The notes under the pieces are model-generated. The model was not told the origin of the DNA. It was given only the letters and a program-made list of their open reading frames with translations, and ran no database searches. The translations under genes were made by a program, and so were the position numbers. DNA of 64,000 nucleotides from Pseudomonas rhizosphaerae (GTDB lineage Bacteria; Pseudomonadota; Gammaproteobacteria; Pseudomonadales; Pseudomonadaceae), in assembly GCF_000761155.1 (NCBI RefSeq), contig NZ_CP009533.1:3453501-3517500 (forward strand). Reading direction: 5' to 3'. This document shows, one piece after another, positions 54,901 to 61,256 of the stretch. The stretch's first letter is position 1; each line of letters begins with the position of its first letter.

Positions 54901-56837
54901 CGCCACGCAAAGGGCATGAAGGCGATTCCGACATCAAGGTCATGTGGGGTGACAAGGTGGTTGCCGTGATCAACGGCACCACCGTTGGCATGGTGCACTA
55001 CAGCCTGCAATTGCCGGTGGACAGCACCGCCAGCAAGACCTTGACCTTCGTTTCGGTGGACAAGAACTCGTACGGTGGCCTGCTGGACAACATCACGCTG
55101 TCCACCACCGGCAACACCGGTGTGGCCGGCAAGGCAATCGCACTGTCCGAGATCACTTCGCAGCTGGTCGACCGTGACGGTTCCGAAACCCTGACCACGA
55201 CCATTTCCAACATCCAGGCCGGTGCCACCCTCAGTGACGGCACCCACAGCTTCACGGCCAGCAGCACTGCACAGGTCGCGGACGTCAGCGACTGGAGCCT
55301 GTCCACCCTGACCCTGACCACCGCGGCCAATGCGCCTGCCGGTGACATCAACCTGAAGGTCAACGCCAGCGCCAAGGACGGTACCGCCGTCGCTGCAGCG
55401 GCTGCTGAACAGACCCTGACCGTGCACGTGGTGGAGGCCAAACAGAGCTACAGCGCAATCACCGGCAACGCCGGCACCGAGACGCTGGATGGCACTACCG
55501 GCCGCGACATCATCGTCGGCGACGTGACACCGACCCAGACGCAGAACGGCGCCAGCTACAACATCGCCTACATCCTGGATCGCTCCGGCAGCATGAAGGA
55601 CACCTTGGCCAGCGCGAAGGATTCGGTCGCAACCGCCGTCCAGCAGCTCTCGCAGAACCTGGGCGGCGGTACGGTCAAGGTGACCATCGTCGACTTCGGC
55701 ACCGACGCCAAGCAAGGCGCCACGCTGACGCTGACGCCGAACATGTCGCTGGACGCGATCAAGGCCGGCCTGGGTCTCAACGCCCTCACCGCCACCGGTG
55801 GTACCAACTACGAGGCCGCGTTCTACAAGGCCGAGGCTTGGTTCAAGGGGACCGAAGCCACCAGCAACACTGGTGCCGTCAAGCTCAGCTACCTGATCAC
55901 CGACGGCGAACCGACCTACTACCTGGACACCGCCAATAATCGCCAAGGCGATGGTCGCACTACCAACAACGCTGTCATCGATGGTTCGGCGGAGGGCTTC
56001 GCGGCCTTGGCCAAGGTCTCGACCGTGGAAGCCATCGGCGTCGGTAACAGCGCCAGCGTAACCACCTTGCAGAAGTTCGACAGCGACGGCGAAGTGCAGA
56101 CCAAGATCGATGTCAGCAATATCGCTGCCGCACTGAAGAACAGCCTCATCACTGCCGGTGGCGACACCATCAACGGCGGCGAGGGCCACGATATCCTGTT
56201 CGGCGACACCATCTCGTTCACCAAGGCCGGCGTAACCACCGAGGGCACGGCAGCACTGACCGAGTACGTGAAATCGGTCACCAACACCAGCTCGGTCACC
56301 TCCGAACAGGTACACGACTACATCACCAAGCACGCCAGCGACTTCAATGTCGGCCCTGCCAGCTCCGAGGGTCAAGCCGGTCTGTTCACCGTCGCCAAAG
56401 GGGGCAACGACTTCCTCAACGGTGGTGATGGCAACGACATTATCTACGGCCAGAGTGGCAATGACACCCTGCGTGGCGGTGCCGGCAACGACATCCTCTT
56501 CGGCGGCGCAGGCAAGGACACCTTCGTCTGGAAGAGCGGTGACGTCGGTACCGACACCATCAAGGACTTCAGCCATGCCGAAGGCGACAAGCTGGACCTG
56601 TCCGACCTGTTGCCTTCGGACGCTGAAACCAACCTGGCGAACTACTTGAAGCTGAGCACCGACACGGCCGGTAATTCGACCCTGCAGATCAGCACCAAGG
56701 GTGGCATGGCCTCGGCTGCAGCCTCGGTCACGCCGGACGTCACCATCAAGGTCGACAACGCCCATTGGGGCAGCGGTACCGACGCCATCAAGTCGCTGAT
56801 CTCCGGTGGCGACCTGTTGGTCAAGCACCACGATTGA
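42936..56837 (+). CDS. lapA: LapA, giant repetitive biofilm adhesin
   Basis: This is a 4,633-residue surface adhesin exported by LapBC. The N-terminal retention module (1-106) precedes TAAG at 107-110, the LapG cleavage motif. Seven 103-residue Thr/Val-rich repeats lie at about 377-1097. Three large modules (about 1098-1662, 2072-2639, 2740-3306) each join a Calx-beta-like domain, a DWASFNIQPTAN segment and a PA14-like domain (KADDGLLINVGGKDL, TGYYSIDLYHYNQNGPGFY). Shorter repeats separate them. vWFA domain at about 4205-4405 with MIDAS LDRSGSM. RTX nonapeptides at about 4409-4533 (GGDGNDIIYGQSGNDTLRGG). The C-terminal secretion signal follows. It is shorter than KT2440 LapA (over 8,000 residues), mainly in repeat number. 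GGAG 11 bases upstream supports the start. Cell-surface level should be set by LapD/LapG. Confidence 0.96.
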   Translation: MSSVVAIVKSIVGQVFAVSPEGIRRVLIEGDRLFAGEQVVTGAAGAVTLALADGRTIDLGRDTQWSANTPDSSTDLSAATAQAAPSVEELQQAIAAGADPTQDLEATAAGPGANDTGGDGGGSHSFVLLSETAGEVDPTVGYPTEGPNGAAAQNTREIEGDTNPINADTGDDGVVQRTATLTVTATTAITEAGGVITYTATVTQAPSADLTVNLSNGQSVLIPAGQTTGAVNVTVPDTNTPYIDPSQISVVVTGTTGGGDLVVTTDPTPAVTRVDDTIDVTTVTLIVGNNPVTEGTTITYTAVLTNPAQTPVTVTLSNGSTITIPAGQSSGSVDVAAPANDVYNNPTTINTTITGATGGNFESLVPSTAPAVVNIVDSIDTTTVVLTATVPAGGALENGTIVYTATIGAPVTGSPVVVTLSNNQTITIGVGETSGSVSFPLGNDVYNGADTVSTAITGVTGGNYEQLTPNTTPVVTPVGDSIDVTNVVLTATVPAGGALENGTILYTATVGAPVTGSPVVVTLSNNQTITIAVGETSGTVSFALGNDVYNGADTISTAITGVTGGNFEQLTPITTPVVTPVGDSIDVTNVVLTATVPAGGALENGAILYTATVGAPVTGSPVVVTLSNNQIITIAVGETSGTVSFVLGNDVYNGADTISTAITGVTGGDFEQLTPITTPVVTPVGDSIDVTNVVLTATVPAGGALENGTILYTATVGAPVTGSPVVVTLSNNQIITIAVGETSGTVSFALGNDVYNGADTISTAITGVTGGDFEQLTPITTPVVTPVGDSIDVTNVVLTATVPAGGALENGTILYTATVGAPVTGSPVVVTLSNNQTITIGVGETSGSVSFPLGNDVYNGADTVSTAITGVTGGNYEQLTPITTPVVTPVGDSIDVTNVVLTATVPAGGALENGTILYTATVGAPVTGSPVVVTLSNNQTITIAVGETSGTVSFALGNDVYNGADTISTAITGVTGGNYEQLTPITTPVVTPVGDSIDVTNVVLTATVPAGGALENGTILYTATVGATVTNSPVVVTLSNGQTITIAVGETSGTVSYALGNDVYIGADTVSTAITGVTGGNFEQLTPITTPVVTPVGDVIDVTTIGLTGDASVTEGQSATYTLTLSNPTNVDTQITLNLTYGGSASRSDFQGPDTITVTIPRGQTSVQFQLPILDDSLVEGRENVVVTIATPTGDNFESLVVDPQASSVDTTIIDNDAPVVGDNDGVPGNKLTGTEDTVLALDWASFNIQPTANPNLDVGIKFTSLPANGSLQFNDGTGWRDLTQADLGTTFSKAQIDAGTLRFVPVADESGSDAYNNGGTGDQRSDYANFTFTPTVDALVGKPGTVVIDIKPVADVPVLSVAQTISGLIKYTYTDLQGLGTNGEGADPALIKSTIEAAGSRPGVVISDVGDSNVVQGTGTKVTGLIFLEAGKTYTFSGKADDGLLINVGGKDLDGAHWGAGIDPTSGDYTGSITPTETGYYSIDLYHYNQNGPGFYNLNLSVDQGPATSIGASGVPLYSDISEVINQGIDVVPHVDANGDGYYAGYELNHGAEDTAIQLSSIVVSFGDTLDGSEQHVLQISGIPVGAVLRDGANHTYVSEAGGNGTANITGWDLTTLTLTPPTDFNGTVALTVTAIATENADLANPASVSQQLNVIVDPVTDVTNVVLTAEVPAGGAVENGTIVYTATVDSPVTGTPVVVTLSNTQTITIPVGQTSGSVTYVIGNDVYKGADTVSTGITGVSGGTYEQLTPNTTPVVTPVGDSIDVTNVVLTATVPAGGVAENGTIVYTATVGAPVTGSPVVVTLSNTQIITIPVGQTSGSVSYVVGNDVYKGADNVSTGITDVSGGNYEQLTPNTTPVVTPVSDSNDVTNVVLTAAVPAGGAVENGTIVYTATVGAPVTGSPVVVTLSNNQTITIGVGETSGTVSYTLGNDVYNGANPVSTAITGVSGGNYEQLTPNTTPVVTPVGDSTDITNVVLTATVPAGGALENGTIVYTATVGAPVTGSPVVVTLSNNQTITIGVGETSGTVSYTLGNDVYTGAATVSTAITGVTGGNYEQLTPNTTPIVTQVGDVTDVTTISLSGTASVTEGESASYTLTLSNPTNVDTQVTLNLSYGGSATGADYRGTDTITVTIKAGETSANFQLPIVDDALVEGRENVVVTIANPTGTNFESLVVNPQAASVNTVIIDNDAPVVGDNDGVPGNKLTGTEDTAVALNWASFNIEPTANPTLDLGIKFTSLPANGTLQFNDGSGWKNLTAADLGTTYSKADIDAGKLQFVPVADESGSDAYNNAGTGDQHSDYASFTFTPTVDALVGKPGTVTIDIKPVADAPILSLTPDYVVPTGLIKYTYTGLQGLGTNGEGADPALIKSTIEAANRPQGVVVADVGDTNVVQGTSTKVTGLIFLEAGKTYTFTGKADDGLLINVGGKDLSTAHWGAGVDPTSGDFSGTFKPTETGYYSLDLYHHNQNGPGFYGLNLSVDQGPVTPIGQSGALLYTDIADLVNQGINVTPHVDGNGDGYYAGYELNHGAEDTAIQLSTINVTFGDTRDGSELHVLQISGIPAGAELRDGAGHSYVSTAGGTGTADISTWDLKTLTITPPTDFNGTLALTVTATATESADSANPASVSQQLNVIVDPVTDVTNVVLTAQTPPGGVLENGTIVYTATVGNPVTGTPVVVKLSNDQVITIPVGETSGSVSYVVGNDVYKGADSVSTTITGATGGNYEQLTPITTPVVTPVGDTIDVTTISLTGDASATEGQSATYTLTLSNPTNIDTQVTLNLTYGGTATRGDHEGADSITVTIPKGQTSVQFQLPIVDDALVEGRENVVVTIATPTGDNFESLVVNPQAASVDTTIIDNDAPVVGDNGDNNGVAGNKLSGTEDTAVALDWASFNIQPTANPGLDLGIKFTGLPANGLLQFKDGSEWKDLTAADLGTTFSKAQIEGGALRFVPVADESGSDTYNNAGTGDQHSDYASFTFTPTVDALVGKPGTVTIDIKPVADAPILSLTPDYVVPTGLIKYTYTDLQGLGNTGEGADPALIKSTIEAAGSRPGVVIADVGDTNIVQGTGTKVTGLIFLEAGKTYTFSGKADDGLLINVGGKDLGTAHWGAGVDPTSGDFSGSITPSETGYYSLDLYHHNQNGPGFYDLNLSVDQGPATSIGASGVPLYTDIADLVNQGINVTPHVDGNGDGYYAGYELNHGAENTAIQLSTINVTFGDTRDGSEQHLLQISGIPEGAVLRDGANHSYVSAAGGTGTADITTWDLKTLTITPPTDFTGTLALTVKATATESADQANPASVSQQLNVIVDAVNEAPAVAMDQQMVFNEGSAESVNLVSGLTISDKDNTAGDQLQSAKIVIHNTMAGDILTSAFEAGKGTTTQGIGYKVDGVASDGTMTITLEGMASRAAYQELISSIQFKATGEHPESTVRQVSVEVTDTGVQGNGVNGASSVVANSTMAVKPAVVVTLSAEPEAVEGGVIKYTATLTDLHGNAVNAQDTIRVDIGNGASISIAKGASASSTTVDAPADDVYKDADSVSRTIQNVSGGGNVTLVPGTTPVNVLVNDTIDATKVTLSATSAVNDGGVITYTATLDHAADKAVKLLLSNGQTIDIAAKATQGSVNYTVANDASRAGILTVAVAGIANAANGKPIDGNFEKLLYQDASASTTVTGPQTTIGITGAERIIEGQSAVYTLTLSHETKSPVTVTLSYSGKAANGADFQGQTTVVIAADKSSATFPIITLSDQLREGTEQLVVTIDSVTGGNFQSLTPDPAHASIAINIIDNTLVADTATVDEGATLNGNVLTNDRDGDNSLTVAKFTVGGTSYAMDASGHASAQVFAEVDKPSVVVGNLTIAADGSYTYTPAKGYEHWSGTVPTVSYTTDTGAVSTLNITVAPVSDTPLLSVANPTSWTLSGDANTVTSGQVSQLGEAWKTHNANNYIEVNPYSVYNGTSSSTKVIELESNVGDASDLYTVVANAKAGSLYTLDFDYSPRKGHEGDSDIKVMWGDKVVAVINGTTVGMVHYSLQLPVDSTASKTLTFVSVDKNSYGGLLDNITLSTTGNTGVAGKAIALSEITSQLVDRDGSETLTTTISNIQAGATLSDGTHSFTASSTAQVADVSDWSLSTLTLTTAANAPAGDINLKVNASAKDGTAVAAAAAEQTLTVHVVEAKQSYSAITGNAGTETLDGTTGRDIIVGDVTPTQTQNGASYNIAYILDRSGSMKDTLASAKDSVATAVQQLSQNLGGGTVKVTIVDFGTDAKQGATLTLTPNMSLDAIKAGLGLNALTATGGTNYEAAFYKAEAWFKGTEATSNTGAVKLSYLITDGEPTYYLDTANNRQGDGRTTNNAVIDGSAEGFAALAKVSTVEAIGVGNSASVTTLQKFDSDGEVQTKIDVSNIAAALKNSLITAGGDTINGGEGHDILFGDTISFTKAGVTTEGTAALTEYVKSVTNTSSVTSEQVHDYITKHASDFNVGPASSEGQAGLFTVAKGGNDFLNGGDGNDIIYGQSGNDTLRGGAGNDILFGGAGKDTFVWKSGDVGTDTIKDFSHAEGDKLDLSDLLPSDAETNLANYLKLSTDTAGNSTLQISTKGGMASAAASVTPDVTIKVDNAHWGSGTDAIKSLISGGDLLVKHHD
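44064..46226 (+). repeat. lapA: lapA tandem array 1: seven 309-bp units
   Basis: Unit starts at 44064, 44373, 44682, 44991, 45300, 45609 and 45918, each exactly 309 bases (103 codons), beginning at the GACAGCATCGACGTCACC type junction (the first unit has a variant). Most units are near-identical, particularly 44682-45608. Confidence 0.95.
46227..47921 (+). repeat. lapA: lapA large module A (Calx-beta plus PA14-like)
   Basis: First of three copies of a 1.7-kb unit, 1,695 bases. Encodes TGDASVTEGQSATYTLTLSN (Calx-beta-like), LDWASFNIQPTANPNLDVG, and the PA14-like GLIFLEAGKTYTFSGKADDG. Confidence 0.88.
47922..49148 (+). repeat. lapA: lapA tandem array 2: four units of 300-309 bp
   Basis: Unit starts at 47922, 48222, 48531 and 48840, the first lacking three codons. 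Same 103-residue repeat family as array 1, with more divergence (for example LSNTQTITIPVGQTSGS in the first two). Confidence 0.92.
49149..50852 (+). repeat. lapA: lapA large module B
   Basis: Second copy of the Calx-beta plus PA14-like unit, 1,704 bases, with the same KADDGLLINVGGKDL and YHHNQNGPGFY motifs. It is followed by a single 300-bp short repeat (50853-51152). Confidence 0.88.
51153..52853 (+). repeat. lapA: lapA large module C
   Basis: Third copy, 1,701 bases, ending at VIVDAVNEAP, where the non-repetitive C-terminal third of the adhesin begins. Confidence 0.88.
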
Positions 56838-56906
56838 TGCAACCAGCAGCCGACCCCTGTGGGTCGGCGACCGTCGGCATCCATTGGGTCTGAATCCGTG
56901 TACTCT

Positions 56907-56943
56907 CTGCCGAGGCTGCCCTGCAGTCTCGGCAGGTTTTTTT
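56907..56943 (+). terminator. lapA terminator
   Basis: Stem CTGCCGAG (56907-56914) with CTCGGCAG (56928-56935), 13-base loop, then G and seven T. It lies 70 bases after the lapA stop and only 16 bases before the next start codon. Confidence 0.85.
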
Positions 56944-56959
56944 CGATGGGAGCGCTTCG

Positions 56960-57298
56960 ATGTTCTACGTACAACGCGATCAACAAGGTGTATTGGTCCG
57001 CGTGGAGGCGGCTGCCTACGCCGAGGCCACGGAAACCCTGCCAGCCGATCACCACGAGATCCAGGCCTGGTACGCCAACGACGTGGTCGAAACCAGCCTG
57101 AAACAGCTCAAGCAGAGCGACCTGGACATGATCCGGGTACTCGACGACCTGATTCAGGTGCTGACCAGCAAGGGCATCATTCGCGTCACCGATCTGCCGG
57201 CAGCGGCCCAGGCCAAGCTCAAGGATCGTTCCAGCGCACGTGTCGCGCTGGGTGGCTTGAATCAGCTGATCAACGACGATGAAACCGGCTTGATCTGA
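56960..57298 (+). CDS. Conserved small protein of the lap locus (often mis-annotated as tryptophan synthase beta-like)
   Basis: 112 residues, MFYVQRDQQGVLVRVEAAAYAEATET..., acidic, mostly helical, with no membrane segment or signal. A gene of this type is common next to lapA in Pseudomonas and is often labelled tryptophan synthase subunit beta-like, which the sequence does not support: it is far too short and has no PLP-lysine motif. GGGAG lies 10 bases upstream. It begins just after the lapA terminator, so expression may depend on read-through or on a promoter within the lapA end. Function unknown; the helical LDDLIQVLTSKGIIRVTDLP segment suggests a small adaptor. Confidence 0.8.
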   Translation: MFYVQRDQQGVLVRVEAAAYAEATETLPADHHEIQAWYANDVVETSLKQLKQSDLDMIRVLDDLIQVLTSKGIIRVTDLPAAAQAKLKDRSSARVALGGLNQLINDDETGLI

Positions 57299-57371
57299 AG
57301 CCTTCGCCCCGCTTCACCACCGCGCCTGAAACGGCACGGTCTGGAGTGGATCGAAGGCCTGCGCGTCAGAC

Positions 57372-59324
57372 CTAGCCTGGCTGCCAGGGCTGCGGCTCAC
57401 CCACGAGCTGGCCCTGCACGCCGGCAATCCCCATCTCGCGAATTACCTGCAACTCCCCTTGCGTCTCGACCCGCTCGGCAATCAGCGGCAGGTCGATGCT
57501 GTGCGCTGCCCGCTGGATGGCCTCGATGAACAGCCGCTTGTGGCTTTCCTGATCGATGGCGCGAATGTAGCTGCCGTCGATCTTCAGGTAGCCAAGGCCC
57601 AGATGCGCCAGGTTGCCGATCATGCTGAAACGCCCGCCAAAGCGCTGCAGGCTCAGGCTGTAGCCCAGGCTGCGCAGACGCCGCGTGAGCTGCTCGAGCA
57701 CGCTTTGTTCCGGAATCTGCTCCTCGCCGATTTCCAGGGTCAGGCGCGGGCCCAGGGATGGATACTGCGCCAATCGTTCGAACAGCGCTTCCAGCGCCTG
57801 CGGATCGTTCAAGCTGGCTGCAGACAGGTTCAAGGCGAGCGTGGCGTCGTGCTTGCGCAGATGTTCCAGCACCAGCTCTAGCATCAGCCGATCCAGGCGT
57901 GCCGACCACCCGAAGCGCTCCAGCCAAGGCAGGAATCGCCCGGCAGCAACGGCATGGCCCTGCTCGTCGATCAGCCGCGACAGCACCTTGTGGTGAAGCA
58001 CCTGCGTGGTATCCAGGCTGCTCACGACCGGCTGGAAGTACAGCTGGAAGCGGCCCTGCGCCAGGGCATTGTCGAGCAGCGTGTGCCAGGCGTGGTGATC
58101 GTTCTCCACCGTCGCCAGTGCCCTGTGCTCGAGACAGACCCAACTGCACTCACCCGCGCCCTCGGCCTGCGCCAAGGCCTCGTCGGCCAACTTGAGCAGC
58201 GCTTGCGGGTCATCCCCAGGCGTATACGGTGCCAGCCCCAGATGGGCCACCGGCAGCAGGTCGGTAGCGCCGGTCTGTGCCAGGCTGCGCAGGTTCGCGT
58301 CGAGCGCCTGGGCGAGCTGCTGAGCCTCTTCGCGCACCATGCCCGGTGCCAGTATGGAAAACTCGCCACCCCGGCTGCGGGTGATCAGGTTGAGCGTCTC
58401 AGGGTGACGCGCGCAGGTGCGTACCAACTGCTGGCTGACCGCCTGCAGCAACTGGTCGGTCCGCTGCCCACCCAGCCGTTGGTTGAGGCCGGCCAGGTCG
58501 TTGATACGCAACAGCACGAGATAACCCGCGCTGGCCTCTTCCAGATTGCTCACCCGCGTGTGCAACTGCATCTCGAAATAGCGCCGGTTGGCCAGTCCGG
58601 TCAGGCTGTCCTGGTACGACTCGATACGCAACCGTTCACTGCGCACGGTCTGCTCATGGAACAACGCCTTGAGTTTTTCCACCATCTGATTCATGGCTTG
58701 CACCACGCGCCGCAGTTCAGGCGTGCGCGGCAGATCGGGCAGGCTGAGGAACTCCCTTCGCGCAATGGCGTGCGACTGCTCGACCATGTAGTCCAGCGGC
58801 TTGAGCTGGCGACGCAGCAGCAGTGCACCCAGCGCAGCACTGACCGCGCCGCACAGCAGCAACCAGCCCAGACTGCCCAGGGCAGCCTGCCACAGCTTGG
58901 CCACGGCAAACATCGGATGGCTCACCACCTCGACCCGGGCCGCCTGCTCCCAACCGCGGCTGACAATGGCGTCGCCGCCGGCTGGGGCTAGATTGATCAT
59001 CTTCACGAACCAGGCTGGCACACCGTTACCATCCGGCTCGGCGGCTCGCTCGACGATGACGCTGTCATCCGCCAGGTTGACCACGCGAATGCTGGCGTAA
59101 TAGCCACTGTCGAAGATCGAGCTGACCATCAGTTCGACCATCGCCGGGTCGTCGATATTGGGCGTGAGCGACAACGCCAGGGCCGTGGCCGCATCCTGGG
59201 CGTGCGAACGCAGCTGGTTGACGTACTGAGTGCGCGAGCTCTCTAGGCTGACCATGAAGCTGCCAGTGAAAGCCACCACCAGAAACAGGCATATCGCGAT
59301 CAACAGCTGTTTGAACAGAGACAT
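57372..59324 (-). CDS. lapD: LapD, inside-out c-di-GMP receptor controlling LapG
   Basis: This is a 650-residue inner-membrane protein. TM1 at about 6-26 (LLIAICLFLVVAFTGSFMV), periplasmic output domain at about 27-150, TM2 at about 152-175 (GWLLLCGAVSAALGALLL), HAMP at about 176-235. The GGDEF domain has a degenerate RGGEF (SRGGEFSIL) and the EAL domain a degenerate KVL (HHKVLSRL), so it should bind rather than make or break c-di-GMP. In P. fluorescens, c-di-GMP-bound LapD sequesters LapG and keeps LapA on the surface. Start MSLFKQLLIA; longer readings overlap lapG. It lies 11 bases downstream of lapG on the same strand. Confidence 0.95.
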   Translation of the reverse strand: MSLFKQLLIAICLFLVVAFTGSFMVSLESSRTQYVNQLRSHAQDAATALALSLTPNIDDPAMVELMVSSIFDSGYYASIRVVNLADDSVIVERAAEPDGNGVPAWFVKMINLAPAGGDAIVSRGWEQAARVEVVSHPMFAVAKLWQAALGSLGWLLLCGAVSAALGALLLRRQLKPLDYMVEQSHAIARREFLSLPDLPRTPELRRVVQAMNQMVEKLKALFHEQTVRSERLRIESYQDSLTGLANRRYFEMQLHTRVSNLEEASAGYLVLLRINDLAGLNQRLGGQRTDQLLQAVSQQLVRTCARHPETLNLITRSRGGEFSILAPGMVREEAQQLAQALDANLRSLAQTGATDLLPVAHLGLAPYTPGDDPQALLKLADEALAQAEGAGECSWVCLEHRALATVENDHHAWHTLLDNALAQGRFQLYFQPVVSSLDTTQVLHHKVLSRLIDEQGHAVAAGRFLPWLERFGWSARLDRLMLELVLEHLRKHDATLALNLSAASLNDPQALEALFERLAQYPSLGPRLTLEIGEEQIPEQSVLEQLTRRLRSLGYSLSLQRFGGRFSMIGNLAHLGLGYLKIDGSYIRAIDQESHKRLFIEAIQRAAHSIDLPLIAERVETQGELQVIREMGIAGVQGQLVGEPQPWQPG

Positions 59325-59335
59325 CGTTGCTCCAC

Positions 59336-60028
59336 TTAATAATCCGGACTGGCCGGAAAGCCTTCGGCGGTCATTTTCTTCAGCACATCCTGCCAACGCG
59401 ACAGGCGCTTGGTATCACCTACCTTCTTGTTGCCACCAGCGCCGGTGAGCCACAACCCCTCACCGTTGAAGGCATAGACAGGCAAAAGGTCCTGGCGCTG
59501 ATTGGCAGGCAATATAGGGTCCATCAGGCTGTCCAGTACCAGGGGCATGGCAGTCGGGGTGGCGTAGTAGGTGAGCACCATGTGCGCGCGGTTCTGCCGC
59601 AGCGCCTTGACGTAGGTGATGCGCAGCTTGTCGGCGGCAACGCCCAGATGACGCAGGCTGAAGTACTTGGCAATCGCATAGTCCTCGCAGTCGCCTGCAC
59701 CCTTGAGCAACGACTGTACCGGCGTGGCCCAATAGTCCACCTCATGCCACAGATCCAGGTCCTCGCGATACCGCAGCTGATGGTTGAAAAACTTGTTCAC
59801 CACTTCCAACTGTTCGCTTTCACTCAACGGCTTCTGGGTAGCCAACAGCCGTTGCCACGCATCGATACGCTGCGCGCCTTCACCTAATGGACCATACAGA
59901 CCCTCGGCGCGGCGACTGATCTGATTGAAATCCCAGTCGGCATGAAGTCCACCCAGCAATGTGCCTGCCAGGGCAAAGGCAATCGCAAGACAGCGCACCG
60001 TCTGTAGGTACTTCAACCGTGTGAGCAA
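59336..60028 (-). CDS. lapG: LapG, periplasmic calcium-dependent LapA protease
   Basis: This is a 230-residue transglutaminase-like cysteine proteinase (DUF920 family). N-terminal signal CLAIAFALAGTLLGGLHA. The catalytic triad is Cys114 (AGDCEDYA), His149 (NRAHMVL) and Asp166 (VLDSLMD). Spacing 35 and 17 equals that in Legionella LapG. Asp113 and Glu115 beside the Cys are candidate calcium ligands. It cuts LapA at TAAG when LapD releases it. This frame starts with TTG and no strong ribosome site is seen; GTG at 59998 is an alternative, so the exact start is uncertain. Confidence 0.93.
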   Translation of the reverse strand: MLTRLKYLQTVRCLAIAFALAGTLLGGLHADWDFNQISRRAEGLYGPLGEGAQRIDAWQRLLATQKPLSESEQLEVVNKFFNHQLRYREDLDLWHEVDYWATPVQSLLKGAGDCEDYAIAKYFSLRHLGVAADKLRITYVKALRQNRAHMVLTYYATPTAMPLVLDSLMDPILPANQRQDLLPVYAFNGEGLWLTGAGGNKKVGDTKRLSRWQDVLKKMTAEGFPASPDY

Positions 60029-60258
60029 CGTGTTCGATCCGCCGGGGACGCATTGCAGCCCACCATGGTGCGGGGGCGCTGGGTAAAAAACAATGGCACG
60101 ATGAAATCACTTTCTCGTGATCCTGTGCAGCCTTTTCGTCGCTTCAATACTGCACTTCGTCTGGCTATCAGCCTCGCGGGTCGTTATTCAAATGCGCCAG
60201 CTTTCAATGTGTAACTGGTTGCGTCAGGATGTCGCAAAAATAGCAGAGGCAGTTTGGC

Positions 60259-60951
60259 GTGACTGGAAAACCCACTGTGCTGGCCAGTATTCTCGGCAGT
60301 GAACAAGTGCCTGCGCATCTGGCACGCTCGGTGATTGAAGAAAGGCTTCGTGCAGCCATCTACGATGGACGCCTACCCTGCGGCATGGCCATCCGGCAGC
60401 AGGAGCTGGCCACATTGTTCGGCGTCAGTCGCATGCCAGTGCGCGAAGCCCTGCGCCAGCTTGAAGCACAGGGCCTGTTGAAGGTCGTGCATCACAAAGG
60501 CGCAGTGGTCGCTCCCCTGATCAATCACGACTCCGCAGAAACCTATGCCTTGCGCATGCTCCTGGAGTGCGAAGCCTTGCGTCTTTCAGTCCCACTGTTG
60601 GAAGAAGCAGATTTTGCCTTTGCACAGGACTGCATCGAGCGCTTGGAACGCACATCGGATTACGTCGAGATCAGTCGTCTGAACCGGGCGTTCCATCGAA
60701 CGCTGTACGCCCATGCCAATAACCGCCGTTTACTGAACCTGGTAGATGAAGGGCTCATCGAAGAAGAGCGCTTCCTGCGCTTCAACCTCGAAGCCATGGG
60801 CTTGCGTAATATGGCCCAGGACGATCACCGGAACATGTTGCAGGCCGCCAGGCAGCGCAATGTAGCCCTGGCGGTCGAACTGTTGCGAGAGCATCTCCAG
60901 CGCGGCGTAGACGCCATCGAACGCTATCTGGCGCAACGCTCAAGCAACTGA
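60259..60951 (+). CDS. GntR-family (FCD/FadR-type) transcriptional regulator
   Basis: This is a 230-residue protein with a GTG start. The winged helix (about 22-85) has RLPCGMAIRQQELATLFGVSRMPVREALRQLEAQGLL, the GntR recognition pattern. The C-terminal FCD all-helical domain (about 95-220) has the metal-ligand pattern (FHRTLYAHANN; DDHRNMLQAA). FCD regulators respond to small carboxylates. No obvious target gene is adjacent; it faces the convergent 5S genes. Confidence 0.9.
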   Translation: MTGKPTVLASILGSEQVPAHLARSVIEERLRAAIYDGRLPCGMAIRQQELATLFGVSRMPVREALRQLEAQGLLKVVHHKGAVVAPLINHDSAETYALRMLLECEALRLSVPLLEEADFAFAQDCIERLERTSDYVEISRLNRAFHRTLYAHANNRRLLNLVDEGLIEEERFLRFNLEAMGLRNMAQDDHRNMLQAARQRNVALAVELLREHLQRGVDAIERYLAQRSSN

Positions 60952-60984
60952 AGCCAAACGCCCGGAAGAACCCAGAGGCCAGAA

Positions 60985-61022
60985 AGCAAAAACCCCTGTC
61001 TGCGTGAGCAGACAGGGGTTTT
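60985..61022 (-). terminator. Terminator of the distal 5S gene
   Basis: On the minus strand: AAAACCCCTGTCTGC, loop TCAC, GCAGACAGGGGTTTTTG. A perfect long stem with T-run, directly after the first (distal) 5S gene. Confidence 0.92.
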
Positions 61023-61032
61023 CTTATTCAAT

Positions 61033-61148
61033 CTTGACGATGACCTACTCTCACATGGGGGAAACCCCACACTACCATCGGCGATGCATCGTTTCACTGC
61101 TGAGTTCGGGATGGGATCAGGTGGTTCCAATGCTCTATGGTCGTCAAG
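61033..61148 (-). rRNA. rrf: 5S ribosomal RNA, distal copy
   Basis: 116 bases. Minus-strand 5S sequence with CTTGACGACCATAGAGCATT at the 5-prime end, CCGAACTCAGCAGTGAAACG and GAGAGTAGGTCATCGTCAAG at the 3-prime end. It differs from the proximal copy by one extra G in the ATGGGG region. Confidence 0.95.
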
Positions 61149-61211
61149 AAATTCCGTGTGCCGGATCGGCGTTGCCAACCACAGCGAAATATTGGGACTT
61201 CTACTTATAGA

Positions 61212-61245
61212 CAAAACCCCTACCTGCTCACGCAGATAGGGGTTT
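61212..61245 (-). terminator. Terminator between the two 5S genes
   Basis: On the minus strand: AAACCCCTATCTGCG, loop TGAG, CAGGTAGGGGTTTTG, with one mismatch pair. Same design and position relative to the 5S as the distal terminator, so the 5S-terminator unit is tandemly duplicated. Confidence 0.88.
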
Positions 61246-61256
61246 CGGAATTGAAT

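Noticed and set aside
42915..56831. Three very long open frames antisense to lapA (781, 1,311 and 2,188 codons)
   Set aside because: Composition rich in D, V, G, A and R with no domain signal; they mirror the biased codons of the adhesin repeats.
56960..57298. Tryptophan synthase beta-like label for the small lap-locus gene
   Set aside because: 112 residues with no PLP-binding motif; the label is not supported by the sequence.
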